A stretch of 64,000 bases of DNA from an uncultured Chitinophaga sp. (GCF_946479755.1 NZ_CAMLHC010000030.1:34900-98899), one strand, 5' to 3'; shown: positions 1 through 9,640, numbered from the stretch's first letter. Notes: a model not told the origin generated them from the letters alone. Made by a program: numbers and translations.

Positions 1-1934
1 TTTCTATAGACCGGAAAACAGGTTACCTCTATTGGGGTGAAGTAGGTCCGGATGCCAACAACGACGATCCTAACCGCGGCCCCCGCGGCTATGATGAAGT
101 GAACCAGGCCAAGAAGCCCGGTAACTACGGCTATCCTATGTTCATCGCCGACAATAAACCATACCACGCCTATAATTATGAAACAGGCGAAACCGGTCCG
201 GCGTATGATCCGAAAAAACCGGTCAACAACTCCCGTAATAATACCGGTATCAAAGAATTGCCGCCAGCCGTGCCAGCATTTATCTGGTACCCCTATGGCA
301 AATCAGATGAATTCCCCATCGTGGGCAGCGGCGGCCGCAATGCCGAAGCCGGACCGGTGTACTACAGCGAATTTTATCCGAAAGAAACCCGTTTCCCGGA
401 TTACTATAATGGTAAACTGTTCATCTATGACTGGATACGCGGCTGGATCATGGCCGTGACCATGGACAAAAACGGCGATTTCTCCAAGATGGAGCGCTTT
501 ATGCCCGGCACCAAACTGAATGCGCCGATAGACATGGAAATGGGCCCCGATGGCCGCTTATACGTGCTGGAATACGGCAATGGCTGGTTCAGCAAAAACC
601 CGGACGCCGCATTGGCGCGTATTGATTACAACGGCGGCAACCGCGCACCGAATGCCACCATACACAGTACCCAGCTGACCGGCGCGCTGCCATTTAAAGT
701 GAAACTGTCTGCCGAAGGCTCCATAGATCCCGACGGAGACAAACTCACCTACCTCTGGTATTTTGGTAACGGCACTAAAAAGGAAACTACCGAACCTTTT
801 GTGGAAGTAACCTACACCACCGCAGGGGAATACAACGCCTATGTGGAAGTACAGGACGGCAAAGGCGGTAAAACAAAAAGTAAGGACATCGCACTATATG
901 CCGGCAATGAAACACCCCAGGTGACCATTACCTTACAAGGCAACCAGATGTTCTACTTCCCGGGCAAACAGGTACGTTATGCCGTTACCGTTAGTGACAA
1001 GGAAGATGGTAACAGCGCCGACGGCAAACTCGACGCCAGCAATATTTTCGTGAAAGCGGATTACGTACAGGGCAGCGATAAAGCCGCTATGCCACAGGGC
1101 CACCAGATCGTTACCGGCGCCATCGCAGGTAAAAACATCATGGAGGTATCTGACTGTAAAACCTGCCACAAACCGGATGAAAAATCGATCGGTCCTTCTT
1201 TCAAACAAATCACCGAGAAGTATCAGAACGATCCCGCTGCGCCCGATGCGCTGGCGAAGAAAATCATCAACGGCGGCGGCGGCGTATGGGGCGAAACGGC
1301 CATGTCAGCCCACCCGGGCATCTCCAACGGAGAAGCACACCAGCTGGTGGAATACATCTTCTCTTTAGGCGGCAATGCCCCTAAAATCGCTTCCCTGCCT
1401 GTTACCGGCAGCCTGAACCCAACGCTGGGCAACGAGCTGAAAAACAACGGCGTATTACTGTTGCTGGCCAGCTACACCGACAAAGGTGCTGCCGGCATCA
1501 AACCCATCACAGGCAGCGCAGCAGCGCAACTGCTCAACCCAAGCCTCCCTGCTGCCGGCTATAGCAAGGCAGATGGTGTTTCTACCTTTGAAGTCAACGG
1601 TATGAAACTGCTCATCCCCGCCACTGCCAACGGATGGGTAGTGTACAATGACCTCGACCTGACCGATGTTAACGGCCTGGACGTGACCTACATGGTACAG
1701 GACCCGCAACAGCAGGGCTTTATTGTAGAGGCCTTCCTGGACAACGCCAACGGTACCCGTTTGGGCGAAACCACCATCGGCCCCGGTGCACAGGCTAAAG
1801 TGCCTAACAAAGCCGGTATCAGCTTCGCGCCGGTAACGGATGGCAAAAGACATCATCTCTATCTTAAAATCAGACCAACCGATCCGGGTAAACAGGTGCC
1901 GCTGGGCATTGTTTCGTTTACACTACGCGGTTAG
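1..1934 (+). CDS. Secreted sugar-dehydrogenase-like protein with PKD and cytochrome c domains (5' end missing)
   Basis: The reading frame is open to the left window edge, so the start lies outside; an internal GTG at 99 is not a credible start. The first ~200 visible codons resemble the end of a soluble PQQ-type glucose/sorbosone dehydrogenase propeller (motifs YLYWGEVGPD, DMEMGPDGRLYVLEYG). A PKD domain follows (about nt 650-905, SIDPDGDKLTYLWYFGNG). Next comes a cytochrome c module (about nt 1105-1370) with haem-binding CKTCH at 1155-1169. A C-terminal beta-rich, carbohydrate-binding-like domain ends at the stop. In Bacteroidota this architecture often carries an N-terminal ThuA domain, which would lie upstream. 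The likely role is periplasmic or extracellular sugar oxidation with electrons passed to the attached haem; the substrate cannot be read from the sequence. A strong terminator follows. Confidence 0.85.
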   Translation, partial: SIDRKTGYLYWGEVGPDANNDDPNRGPRGYDEVNQAKKPGNYGYPMFIADNKPYHAYNYETGETGPAYDPKKPVNNSRNNTGIKELPPAVPAFIWYPYGKSDEFPIVGSGGRNAEAGPVYYSEFYPKETRFPDYYNGKLFIYDWIRGWIMAVTMDKNGDFSKMERFMPGTKLNAPIDMEMGPDGRLYVLEYGNGWFSKNPDAALARIDYNGGNRAPNATIHSTQLTGALPFKVKLSAEGSIDPDGDKLTYLWYFGNGTKKETTEPFVEVTYTTAGEYNAYVEVQDGKGGKTKSKDIALYAGNETPQVTITLQGNQMFYFPGKQVRYAVTVSDKEDGNSADGKLDASNIFVKADYVQGSDKAAMPQGHQIVTGAIAGKNIMEVSDCKTCHKPDEKSIGPSFKQITEKYQNDPAAPDALAKKIINGGGGVWGETAMSAHPGISNGEAHQLVEYIFSLGGNAPKIASLPVTGSLNPTLGNELKNNGVLLLLASYTDKGAAGIKPITGSAAAQLLNPSLPAAGYSKADGVSTFEVNGMKLLIPATANGWVVYNDLDLTDVNGLDVTYMVQDPQQQGFIVEAFLDNANGTRLGETTIGPGAQAKVPNKAGISFAPVTDGKRHHLYLKIRPTDPGKQVPLGIVSFTLRG

Positions 1935-1941
1935 CATAAAG

Positions 1942-1973
1942 GAAAGGAGACCAGGATGGTCTCCTTTCTTTTT
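1942..1973 (+). terminator. Rho-independent terminator of the sugar-dehydrogenase-like gene
   Basis: A perfect 11-bp stem (1942-1952 with 1958-1968) and 5-base loop are followed by five T. It lies 8 bases after the stop codon at 1934. Confidence 0.9.
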
Positions 1974-1983
1974 GAAAACACCG

Positions 1984-2022
1984 TATAAAATAAAAGGCCC
2001 CCGCTATCTGCGCAGGGGCCTT
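1984..2022 (-). terminator. Terminator of the GH92 operon
   Basis: Read on the minus strand, AAGGCCCC (2022-2015) pairs with GGGGCCTT (2001-1994) and is followed by a T-rich run. It lies 22 bases beyond the stop of the GH92 gene at 2044, so the two converging units each have their own terminator. Confidence 0.8.
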
Positions 2023-2043
2023 CGCTTTATGCATTCGAACGGG

Positions 2044-4332
2044 TCACTTGTTCGGTTTGTTGCTCATATAAAACGTCATATTTCCGCCCTCCATGATCTC
2101 ACTATGACTGATGTACAGCCGGTCCAGCGGCTTGCCGTTCAATAGCACTTTCTGTACATATACATTTTTATCGCCCTGGTTTTTCACATCGATCACAAAC
2201 GTTTTACCGTTCTCCAGTTGCAGCGTGGCCTTGTCTACGGCAGGACTGCCTAAGGCGTACTGATCGGAGCCGGGACATACCGGGTAAAATCCGAGGGAGC
2301 TGAAAATATACCATGCGCTCATCTGGCCGCAGTCATCGTTGCCGCCCAGGCCATCGGGACCGGGATGGTACATCTTTTTCAGGATCATGCGCACGCGTTC
2401 CTGCGTCTTCCACGGATAGCCGGTCCAGTTATAGAGGTAAGCCACATGATGTGAAGGTTCGTTACCATGCACATAGTTACCGATGATACCATCGCGGGTG
2501 ATATCTTCTGTTTCGGCAAAGTACTTGTCCGGCAGGTGCATGGTAAACAGCGAATCGAGGTGTTGCGTGAATTGTTTTTTGCCTCCCATCATGGCAATCA
2601 TATCGTCGGGATTATGCGGCACGTAGAGGCTGTAGTTCCACGCGTTGCCTTCAATGAAGCCCTGGTCGTGCGTCTGCAGGGGATCAAAAGCCGCCTTGAA
2701 AGTGCCGTCGCTCAAGCGGGGACGCATAAAGCCGGAGGCTTTATCATATACATTTTTGTAGTTGGCCGCCCGTTTGATAAACTCGTCGTAGAGGTCTGTC
2801 CTGCCCAGTTTTTTGGCTACCTGCGCAATACACCAGTCGTCATAGGCATATTCCAGTGTTTTTGAAACCGAAGAGCCATTTTTATCTTCCGGCACGTAGC
2901 CCATGTCCATATAATATCCCAACCCGTCATACGTGCGATGGCGTGCGGTGGTGACGCAGGCTTCCAGCGCTTTGTTCACATCAAAGGGAGCGTTGCCTTT
3001 CATGATAGCGTCTGCAATCACGGATACGCTGTGATAACCGATCATGCACCAGTTTTCGTTGGCGTAGTGCGACCATACCGGCAGCATGTGCTGTACGCTC
3101 TGCTCATAATGATGTAACATAGACTGTACCATATCGGCATTGCGCCTGGGTTGTACTACGTTAAAAAGCGGGTGCAATGCGCGGTAGGTGTCCCACAGGG
3201 AGAAAGTAGTATAGTTCGTATATCCGTTGGCGGTATAATTGTTCTGGTCCAGGCCGCGGTATTGGCCATCCACGTCCATATAGGTAGTCGGATTCACAAA
3301 CGCGTGGTACATGGCGGTGTAGAAGTTCTCTTTCTCTTCACGGCTGCCGGAGGCTATCTGTATTTTATTCAGCTCTTTCGCCCACAGTGCCTGTCCGTCC
3401 TGCTTTACCTGGTCAAAGTCCCAGCCGGGGATCTCTGTCTGCAGGTTTTTGAGCGCACCGGCGGTGCTCACTGGCGAGATCGCAAATTTTATTTTGATTT
3501 TTTCTCCTTCCGTTGTGTTGAAGTCGAAGTAAGCCCTTATCTGGCGGCCTGCCATTTCAGGGAAATTTTTTGCCTGGTCGAATTTGCGGTAAAAGCCTTT
3601 GTATACATCATTGGCATAATTACGATGGCCGTATTCTTTAAAGGGTTTAGAAAACGTCATGGCGAAATAAACGGTGCGCGTACGCGCCCAGCCGCTGGTT
3701 TGCCGGTAGCCGGTAATCAGCGTATCATTTTCCACCCGTACAAAAGTCCATACGTTTTTGTTAGGGTAGTTGTAGATACCGGACATCAGGTCCAGGATGA
3801 TGTGTGACTGATCTGAAGCGGGGAAAGTATACTGATGGAAGCCCACGCGGTTGCTGGCGGTAAGTTCAGCGAGAATATTGTCGTCTTCCAGTTTCACTTT
3901 GTAATAGGCGGGTTCCGCTACTTCGGTGCTGTGGGAAAACCTGCTGCGGTAGCCGCTTTCCGGGCGGTCTGCCGTTCCGGGGTTCAACTGCAGTGCGCCG
4001 GTAGTGGGCATAATGAGAAAATCACCCAGGTCGGAGTGGCCGGTGCCGCTGAAATGGGTATGACTGAAGCCCACGATGGTTTTATCTTCATATTGATAGC
4101 CTGCGCAATATTTGTAGACGTCCTTGTTGTATTTACCGTTCATCTCATAAGAGAGCGTGTCTGTTTCGGGGCTGAGCTGTACAGCGCCAAAAGGTACGGT
4201 AGGACCGGGATAGGTATGTCCCATGCGTTGTGTGCCGGTAATCGGCTTTACGTAGGACAGCACATTCTCCTGTGCCCGGAGGGAAGTACCGATACAGCAG
4301 AGTATCGATAAGAAAATAAGCCTGTTGGTCAT
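2044..4332 (-). CDS. GH92 family alpha-mannosidase (GH92-A)
   Basis: 762 residues with a signal peptide (cleavage likely after SLRA). GH92 enzymes are calcium-dependent, inverting exo-alpha-mannosidases that trim host or fungal mannans and N-glycans. Family landmarks are present: an N-terminal beta-sandwich start (TYPGPTVPFGAVQLSPETD), EGNAWNY with the probable acid Glu561, HGNEPSHH, and GNDDCGQMSAWY with Asp666/Asp667 as the probable base region, followed by FYPVCPGSDQYALGSP. Full length for the family. It is the last gene of a minus-strand unit behind a second GH92 gene and a LacI regulator. The NE in HGNEPSHH is the form common in alpha-1,2-mannosidases, so that linkage is a reasonable inference; it differs from the neighbouring paralogue. 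Confidence 0.93.
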   Translation of the reverse strand: MTNRLIFLSILCCIGTSLRAQENVLSYVKPITGTQRMGHTYPGPTVPFGAVQLSPETDTLSYEMNGKYNKDVYKYCAGYQYEDKTIVGFSHTHFSGTGHSDLGDFLIMPTTGALQLNPGTADRPESGYRSRFSHSTEVAEPAYYKVKLEDDNILAELTASNRVGFHQYTFPASDQSHIILDLMSGIYNYPNKNVWTFVRVENDTLITGYRQTSGWARTRTVYFAMTFSKPFKEYGHRNYANDVYKGFYRKFDQAKNFPEMAGRQIRAYFDFNTTEGEKIKIKFAISPVSTAGALKNLQTEIPGWDFDQVKQDGQALWAKELNKIQIASGSREEKENFYTAMYHAFVNPTTYMDVDGQYRGLDQNNYTANGYTNYTTFSLWDTYRALHPLFNVVQPRRNADMVQSMLHHYEQSVQHMLPVWSHYANENWCMIGYHSVSVIADAIMKGNAPFDVNKALEACVTTARHRTYDGLGYYMDMGYVPEDKNGSSVSKTLEYAYDDWCIAQVAKKLGRTDLYDEFIKRAANYKNVYDKASGFMRPRLSDGTFKAAFDPLQTHDQGFIEGNAWNYSLYVPHNPDDMIAMMGGKKQFTQHLDSLFTMHLPDKYFAETEDITRDGIIGNYVHGNEPSHHVAYLYNWTGYPWKTQERVRMILKKMYHPGPDGLGGNDDCGQMSAWYIFSSLGFYPVCPGSDQYALGSPAVDKATLQLENGKTFVIDVKNQGDKNVYVQKVLLNGKPLDRLYISHSEIMEGGNMTFYMSNKPNK

Positions 4333-4370
4333 CGGGTATCAGTTTTTAAAACGTGTCTGGAAAAATGTTA

Positions 4371-4390
4371 CATCCCGAAGAATCGGGATG
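4371..4390 (-). repeat. Hairpin between the two GH92 genes
   Basis: A perfect 8-bp stem (4371-4378 with 4383-4390) and 4-base loop sit in the 97-base gap between GH92-B and GH92-A. On the minus strand a short T-rich stretch follows soon after, so it may act as a partial terminator or mRNA processing/stability element that sets the ratio of the two enzymes. That function is inferred. Confidence 0.5.
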
Positions 4391-4429
4391 AATTATTTAC
4401 AGTGAACAATGAAATTCTTCTATATCGTT

Positions 4430-6745
4430 TTACTTGTTGGCTGTTGTTGAATAAGAGTACGGGAAAGCCGCCGGCTGCGTACCTCTTGTTTTCTCAGGAG
4501 TGGCGCCCATACGGAACACCAGCTTACCGCCTTTCTGCAGGTCCTGGTGGCTGATCCAGTTTTTCGTATAGGGCTGACCGTTCAGTGCCGCCTGTTGCAC
4601 GTACAGGTTTTTAGCACTGTTGCCTGGCGCTTCGATCACCATTTTTTTGCCGTCTTCCAGCGTCATGGTGAGTTTGGCGAACAGGGGAGTACCCAATACA
4701 TATTGTTGTGTGCCGGGGCATACCGGGTAGAAGCCCATCGCGGAGAATACGTACCAGGCGGAAGTTTGCCCGTTGTCTTCGTCGCCGCAGTAACCATCGG
4801 GCGTGGCTTTATACAGGCGCTCCATCACCTGACGGATCCAGTACTGGGTTTTCCAGGGTTGGCCAGCATAGTTATAGAGGTAGATCATGTGCTGAATGGG
4901 CTGGTTACCGTGCGCATACTGGCCCATGTTCATGATCTGCATTTCGCGGATCTCGTGGATCACGGTGCCATAATAGCTTTCATCATATACCGGCGCCATT
5001 TTGAATACGGAATCCAGCATGTTGGCGAAAGATTCGCGGCCCCCCATCAGGCTGGCGAGTCCCTGTACGTCATGGAACACAGACCAGGTATAGTGCCAGC
5101 TGTTGCCTTCAGTGAAAGCGTCGCCCCATTTGAAGGGGTTGAACGGTGCCTGGAAGCGGCCGTCTTTATTTTTACCGCGCATCAGTTTTGTTTCCGGGTC
5201 AAACAGGTTGCGATAGTTCTGGGAACGTTTGGCAAAACGGGCTATCTCTTCCTTCGGTCTGTTCAGCGCTTTGGCCAGTTCGTAGATGGTAAAGTCATCA
5301 TAGGCGTATTCCAATGTGCGCGCGGCATTTTCGTTCACGTCCACATCGTAGGGAACATACCCCAGCTCATTGTAATATTTCACGCCTTTACGGCCTACAG
5401 AAGAGAGCGGGCCTTCATTTTCCGTGTTTTTCAGGATCGCTTCGTACAGGGTATTGATATCATAGCCGCGGATACCTTTCAGGTAAGCGTCAGCGATGAG
5501 GGAGGCAGAGTTGGAACCTATCATGCAGTCGCGGTGGCCGGGGCTGGCCCATTCGGGCAGCCAGCCGCTTTCCTTATAGGAATTGGCCAGGCCTTCCATG
5601 ATATGTCCGCTGAGGGAAGGATACATCAGGGTGAAGAACGGATGTACCGCGCGGAAGGTATCCCAGAAACCATTGTCGGTAAACATATAACCGGGCAGCA
5701 CCTGTCCGTTGAACGGGCTGTAGTGCACCACTTCGTTTTGCGCATTGATTTCATAGAATTTGCGGGGGAACAGCATGGTCCTGTACAGGGAGGAGTAGAA
5801 GGTGCTTACCTGATCGGAGGTACCGCCTTCCACTGACAGGCGGCCCAGTTCTTTGTTCCAGCTGTCTTTTGCTTTCTGGCGGGTAACGTCGAAGCCGTCT
5901 TTGCCGACTTCGTGCCGGAGGTTGAGCTCCGCCTGTTCAAAGCTGATGAAGGAAGAAGCTGTTCTGGCCACTACCTGTTCACCTTTTTTTGTTTTGAAGC
6001 CCACTACGGCACCGGCATGGTCTGCCTGCAATTCCAGCTGGTCTTTCAGCAGGGTAGAATCGCGCCATGCGGTGGCCACAGTGAACGGTTTATCAAAATA
6101 GATAACAAAATAGTTTTTGAAGTTGGACGGTACGCCGCCGCTGTTTTTGGTGGTATACCCTATAATTTTTTGTTCTTTGGGCAGGATCTTAATATAGGAT
6201 CCCTTATCAAATGCATCCACAACTACAAAGGCGCTGTCAGTAGAAGGGAAGGTAAAACGCAGTTGCGCCGCGCGTTCTGTGGGGGTGATTTCTGTCGTCA
6301 CGTCCGCATCCGCCAGGTATACGCTATAATAATACGGTTTGGCTACTTCCGTTTTATGGGAGAACCAGCTGGCTCTTTGGTGCTGATCGAATTTCAGCCT
6401 GCCGGTAACGGGCATGATGGCAAACTGGCCATAGTCGTTGATCCAGGGAGAAGGCTGGTGTGTTTGTTTAAAGCCCCTGATTTTGTCGGCCGTGTATTGA
6501 TAGGCCCATCCGTCGCCCATGACGCCTGTCTGCGGCATCCAGAAGTTCATGCCCCAGGGCAGGGCGATGGCGGGATAGGTATTACCGTTTGACAGGCTTA
6601 TTTTAGAATCGGTGCCCATCAGGGTGTTGACCCATTCCACCGGTTCTGCCACTTTGTATACTGTCTGGCTCTGTGCGCCATGCAGGCACAGTAAAGCAGC
6701 TGCCAGCATTCCAACTTTTTTCATATGGTGTTGTTGTTTCTTCAT
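4430..6745 (-). CDS. GH92 family alpha-mannosidase (GH92-B)
   Basis: 771 residues; signal peptide MKKVGMLAAALLCLHGAQSQ, so translation may really begin at the second ATG (6724). GH92 landmarks: NTYPAIALPWGMNFWMPQTG near the N-terminus, FTEGNSWHYTW with probable acid Glu546, and GDEDNGQTSAWYVF with Asp655/Asp657 in the base region. Where GH92-A has HGNEPSHH this protein has HGNQPIQH, so the substrate-contacting loop differs and the pair probably covers different mannoside linkages. It is the first structural gene after the LacI gene, 270 bases downstream of its stop. That gap carries two candidate operator palindromes. Confidence 0.93.
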   Translation of the reverse strand: MKKQQHHMKKVGMLAAALLCLHGAQSQTVYKVAEPVEWVNTLMGTDSKISLSNGNTYPAIALPWGMNFWMPQTGVMGDGWAYQYTADKIRGFKQTHQPSPWINDYGQFAIMPVTGRLKFDQHQRASWFSHKTEVAKPYYYSVYLADADVTTEITPTERAAQLRFTFPSTDSAFVVVDAFDKGSYIKILPKEQKIIGYTTKNSGGVPSNFKNYFVIYFDKPFTVATAWRDSTLLKDQLELQADHAGAVVGFKTKKGEQVVARTASSFISFEQAELNLRHEVGKDGFDVTRQKAKDSWNKELGRLSVEGGTSDQVSTFYSSLYRTMLFPRKFYEINAQNEVVHYSPFNGQVLPGYMFTDNGFWDTFRAVHPFFTLMYPSLSGHIMEGLANSYKESGWLPEWASPGHRDCMIGSNSASLIADAYLKGIRGYDINTLYEAILKNTENEGPLSSVGRKGVKYYNELGYVPYDVDVNENAARTLEYAYDDFTIYELAKALNRPKEEIARFAKRSQNYRNLFDPETKLMRGKNKDGRFQAPFNPFKWGDAFTEGNSWHYTWSVFHDVQGLASLMGGRESFANMLDSVFKMAPVYDESYYGTVIHEIREMQIMNMGQYAHGNQPIQHMIYLYNYAGQPWKTQYWIRQVMERLYKATPDGYCGDEDNGQTSAWYVFSAMGFYPVCPGTQQYVLGTPLFAKLTMTLEDGKKMVIEAPGNSAKNLYVQQAALNGQPYTKNWISHQDLQKGGKLVFRMGATPEKTRGTQPAAFPYSYSTTANK

Positions 6746-6825
6746 AAATCAATACCACAGCTCAGGCAGGACTGAAATTTTTCCTGTTTCGCCGGCCGGT
6801 ATTGCCTTACGTGCAATTATTAGAA

Positions 6826-6835
6826 AAATCGATTT
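6826..6835. promoter_or_regulatory. Candidate LacI-type operator AAATCGATTT
   Basis: A 10-base perfect palindrome with a central CG, the usual centre of LacI-family operators. It lies about 80 bases upstream of the GH92-B start and beside the lacI-type gene, a position where a bound repressor would block transcription of the mannosidases. Assignment is by position and symmetry only. Confidence 0.4.
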
Positions 6836-6926
6836 AGCATCTGTACAGAAAAAAAAGATTCACCGAATCCTTTGCCTTTTTCCGGAGTCTATCCAACGCC
6901 CTCCTTTCTCCGGAAACAGTTTTTAA

Positions 6927-6936
6927 ATGTATACAT
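6927..6936. promoter_or_regulatory. Palindrome ATGTATACAT upstream of GH92-B
   Basis: A second 10-base perfect palindrome in the same gap, in AT-rich sequence. Its centre is TA rather than CG, so it fits a LacI operator less well than 6826-6835. It could bind another regulator or be chance. Confidence 0.25.
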
Positions 6937-7015
6937 ATTTTTGGATCTATTGCAGGTATTATCCTTTTTTTTGCCGGGAAAAGGGATAAACGGCAGGGCT
7001 TCATACGTACTTTTG

Positions 7016-8032
7016 TTACGCCGATCCCCGCACAATAAACCGTCCCGGCAGCTCCACAGCAGGATTTTTGATAGGCACCGGCTTTTTGCCCAGTTGCTGC
7101 ATCAGCATGGCGATCGCGGTTTTGGCGATGCCTTCAATCGGTTGTTCTATCACAGAGATGCCCGGTGGGTACAGCCGGAAAATATCGTGGTCGTCGAAAC
7201 AGATCACCGACAGGTCGTCAGGCATGCGGAGGCCTAAGCTGGCAATGGCTTCCAGGCCGAGGATACCGAGATAGTTGGTGGCAAAAAATATCGCTTCGAG
7301 GTCGGGATTGCTTTCAATAAACTGCCGCATCTCCCGGAGGGCGTCTTCCCGGAGTTTATGATACTTCAGGTGTAGCACATGTTTCTTTCGCAGGGGCAGC
7401 TGGTGCTCTTTAAGGGCGGACACATACCCGCGCAGGCGTTCCTGCAGCTGTATCAGCTTCACATCTACCGTAACAAAGGCAATACGGGTGAAACCCTTTT
7501 CTATCAGGTGTTTCATACCCTGCTGCACACCGCCGAAGTTATCTATCAGCACATAAGGCGCTTTGATAGCCGGGAAATAGCTGTCCATTAGCACAACAGG
7601 CTTATGATGCTGTACCAGCTGCTGTATTTCTTTCTCCATACCGGGCGCAGGGGTAATCAGGTAACCGTCCACCATCTGCCGGCCGAGCATACGTATCAGC
7701 TCTCCACCTTTCTGGGCGTTGTTTTCCGTGCTGCAGTACACCACGTTATAGCCCATCAGTTCCGCCTCTGTTTCGATGGTTTTGGCCAGGCTGGCAAAGA
7801 AACTGCCGGAAATACTTTCCACGATCAGGCCCAGTGTTTTGGATTGCCCGGTGCGCAGGTTCACTGCCACCCGGTGGGGCTCGTAGCCGGATTTCTCCAC
7901 TACCTGCATAATTTTGGCCGCCACCTCATCCCGTATCCGCATCTGTTTTCCCTTCCCGTTGAGTACAAAAGATACTGTAGAAGGTGCCACACCGGCCATT
8001 TTAGCGACATCCTTGAGCGTAAGTCTCTTCAT
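7016..8032 (-). CDS. LacI-family transcriptional regulator
   Basis: 338 residues. The N-terminal helix-turn-helix and hinge (residues 1-60: LTLKDVAKMAGVAPSTVSFV, then LRTGQSKTLGLIVESI) are followed by a periplasmic-binding-protein-like sensor domain that ends with VIEQPIEGIAKTAIAMLM and PGRFIVRGSA. Such proteins bind operators as dimers and release them on binding a sugar. The gene directly precedes the two GH92 genes on the same strand, so it most likely controls mannoside use and probably itself. The insert between helices (NGKGKQMRIRDEV) is slightly longer than in E. coli LacI but is common in Bacteroidota. The effector is not known; mannose or a manno-oligosaccharide is an inference. Confidence 0.93.
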   Translation of the reverse strand: MKRLTLKDVAKMAGVAPSTVSFVLNGKGKQMRIRDEVAAKIMQVVEKSGYEPHRVAVNLRTGQSKTLGLIVESISGSFFASLAKTIETEAELMGYNVVYCSTENNAQKGGELIRMLGRQMVDGYLITPAPGMEKEIQQLVQHHKPVVLMDSYFPAIKAPYVLIDNFGGVQQGMKHLIEKGFTRIAFVTVDVKLIQLQERLRGYVSALKEHQLPLRKKHVLHLKYHKLREDALREMRQFIESNPDLEAIFFATNYLGILGLEAIASLGLRMPDDLSVICFDDHDIFRLYPPGISVIEQPIEGIAKTAIAMLMQQLGKKPVPIKNPAVELPGRFIVRGSA

Positions 8033-8310
8033 TCGTGCTTGTTAGTTTGATTGGTTTGCCGTTACATCGCCGCCTAAGATTACAGGTTTAGTCGCCGGGT
8101 ATGGGAAGGGATGCACGGGGCCGGAAATTACAAAAAACTGTTAAAACATTTCAAACTCTCCGTAAAATGGGTATCTTACAGCAGCACGGCCGGGCATGTG
8201 GATACTATCAGCCTGTAATATGCGTTATACAAATATTAGTAAATATAAGTACCGGCGTATTTGCCAATTACAACTGGTATTGTAGCCAACTTGACACTTT
8301 AATACGCTAT

Positions 8311-9384
8311 ATGAAGCAACTCACCCATCTTACTGATCCTGTTTACGTCAAACCCGAGCGGGAAACTGTGTTCGACAGGTTTTTCAAGTCTATGATCCGT
8401 GACGAGCGCGATCTTCCCTTTGTATACCTTACCTTAAAAATTACTTTCACGCTCTGGCCGCTGGCCATCCTGATGTACTGGCCGGGTGTCAATAACTGGC
8501 TTTGGTGGACAGCCGCCATTGCCTACCAGTTCTTCAACAATATTACCTTCAAAGGCCCTTTTGGGCTGATGCTCCATTGCACCAGCCACCGCGCCTTCTT
8601 TGAAAAGAAGTACGGTATTCTCAATAACTACCTCCCCTGGGTGATAGGCCCCCTGTTTGGACAAACACCGGAATCCTACTACTCCCATCATATCGGGATG
8701 CACCACCCGGAAAACAATATGCCGGACGATGACAGTTGCACCATGATGTACCAGCGCGACTCTTTCCGTGGATTCCTGCATTACCTCTGGTCTTTCGTGA
8801 CTTTCGGCGTTTACGACACCGCCAAATACCATATCCGGAAAAAAAGGAGTAAACTGATGGTGAAACTGGTCCGTGGCGAAATGCTGTTTATCGGCGCCTG
8901 CGTAGGCCTCTCCTTTATTAACTTCCCGGCTACCTTTGTGGTGTTTATCCTGCCCTTTATCATCTCCCGTATTATCATGATGGTAGGTAACTGGGCACAG
9001 CACGCTTTTATTGACGCTGACGATCCGGACAATTGCTATAAAAACAGTATCACCTGCATCAATACCAAATACAACCATAAATGCTGGAATGACGGTTATC
9101 ATATCAGTCATCACGTAAAACCCAGCATGCACTGGACAGAACACCCGGTGTATTTCCGTAAAACGCTGGATGAATACATTTCCAACGACGCCATCGTATT
9201 TGACGGCATTCACTTCCTGCATGTATGGTTATGGCTCATGACCAAACGTTATGATTTGCTGGCCAAACATTTTGTCAACATCGGCGACCGGTTCCAGACA
9301 GACGCGGAAATCGTTTCTTTCCTGAAACAACGTACCCTGCGCATCAGTACCGTGCCAGAGACCGCCGCTGCGGCTGCTGCATAA
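8311..9384 (+). CDS. Membrane fatty acid desaturase family protein
   Basis: 357 residues from ATG 8311 (MKQLTHLTDP). The frame is open back to 8101, but that upstream peptide is unlike a protein N-terminus. The three histidine boxes that bind the di-iron centre are present: HCTSH (His89/93), HHIGMHH (His127/131/132) and HISHH (His264/267/268), plus NWAQH near 231. Hydrophobic segments at about 38-75 and 190-225 place it in the inner membrane. This PF00487-type family introduces double bonds or hydroxyl groups into acyl chains or related lipids; the substrate cannot be read here. It is divergent from lacI. A beta-ketoacyl synthase gene follows 295 bases downstream but has its own promoter. Confidence 0.88.
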   Translation: MKQLTHLTDPVYVKPERETVFDRFFKSMIRDERDLPFVYLTLKITFTLWPLAILMYWPGVNNWLWWTAAIAYQFFNNITFKGPFGLMLHCTSHRAFFEKKYGILNNYLPWVIGPLFGQTPESYYSHHIGMHHPENNMPDDDSCTMMYQRDSFRGFLHYLWSFVTFGVYDTAKYHIRKKRSKLMVKLVRGEMLFIGACVGLSFINFPATFVVFILPFIISRIIMMVGNWAQHAFIDADDPDNCYKNSITCINTKYNHKCWNDGYHISHHVKPSMHWTEHPVYFRKTLDEYISNDAIVFDGIHFLHVWLWLMTKRYDLLAKHFVNIGDRFQTDAEIVSFLKQRTLRISTVPETAAAAAA

Positions 9385-9640
9385 GAACCTCCGTTATTAT
9401 AATATTATTTGATTATACCACAAGTTCCCTGTCCACCAGCAGGGCACTTCCTTTTCAGGACTGCCGGCCGGGCTTTTTCCCCTTGCCGGACGGCAAAAAT
9501 TAACACTTTATAACATTCCTACCTTTTCGAATACCACCCTACCTGCCCCAAAAACAGCCACTACATTGAATTTCCATCGAAAAAGAGAAAGTTATGCCAT
9601 ATAATCTTAATGAATATGCTTATCTATAACAATAAGTAAC

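Noticed and set aside
4547..5836. A 429-codon open frame on the plus strand
   Set aside because: It lies wholly antisense to GH92-B and its protein has no recognisable fold or signal; it is a by-product of codon bias.
8101..8310. A 70-residue extension of the desaturase
   Set aside because: Its sequence is unlike a protein N-terminus, and MKQLTHLTDP at 8311 is a natural start.
9484..9500. A short GC-rich hairpin (TTGCC/GGCAA) after the desaturase gene
   Set aside because: The stem is only 5 bp and no T-run follows on either strand, so I do not call a terminator.
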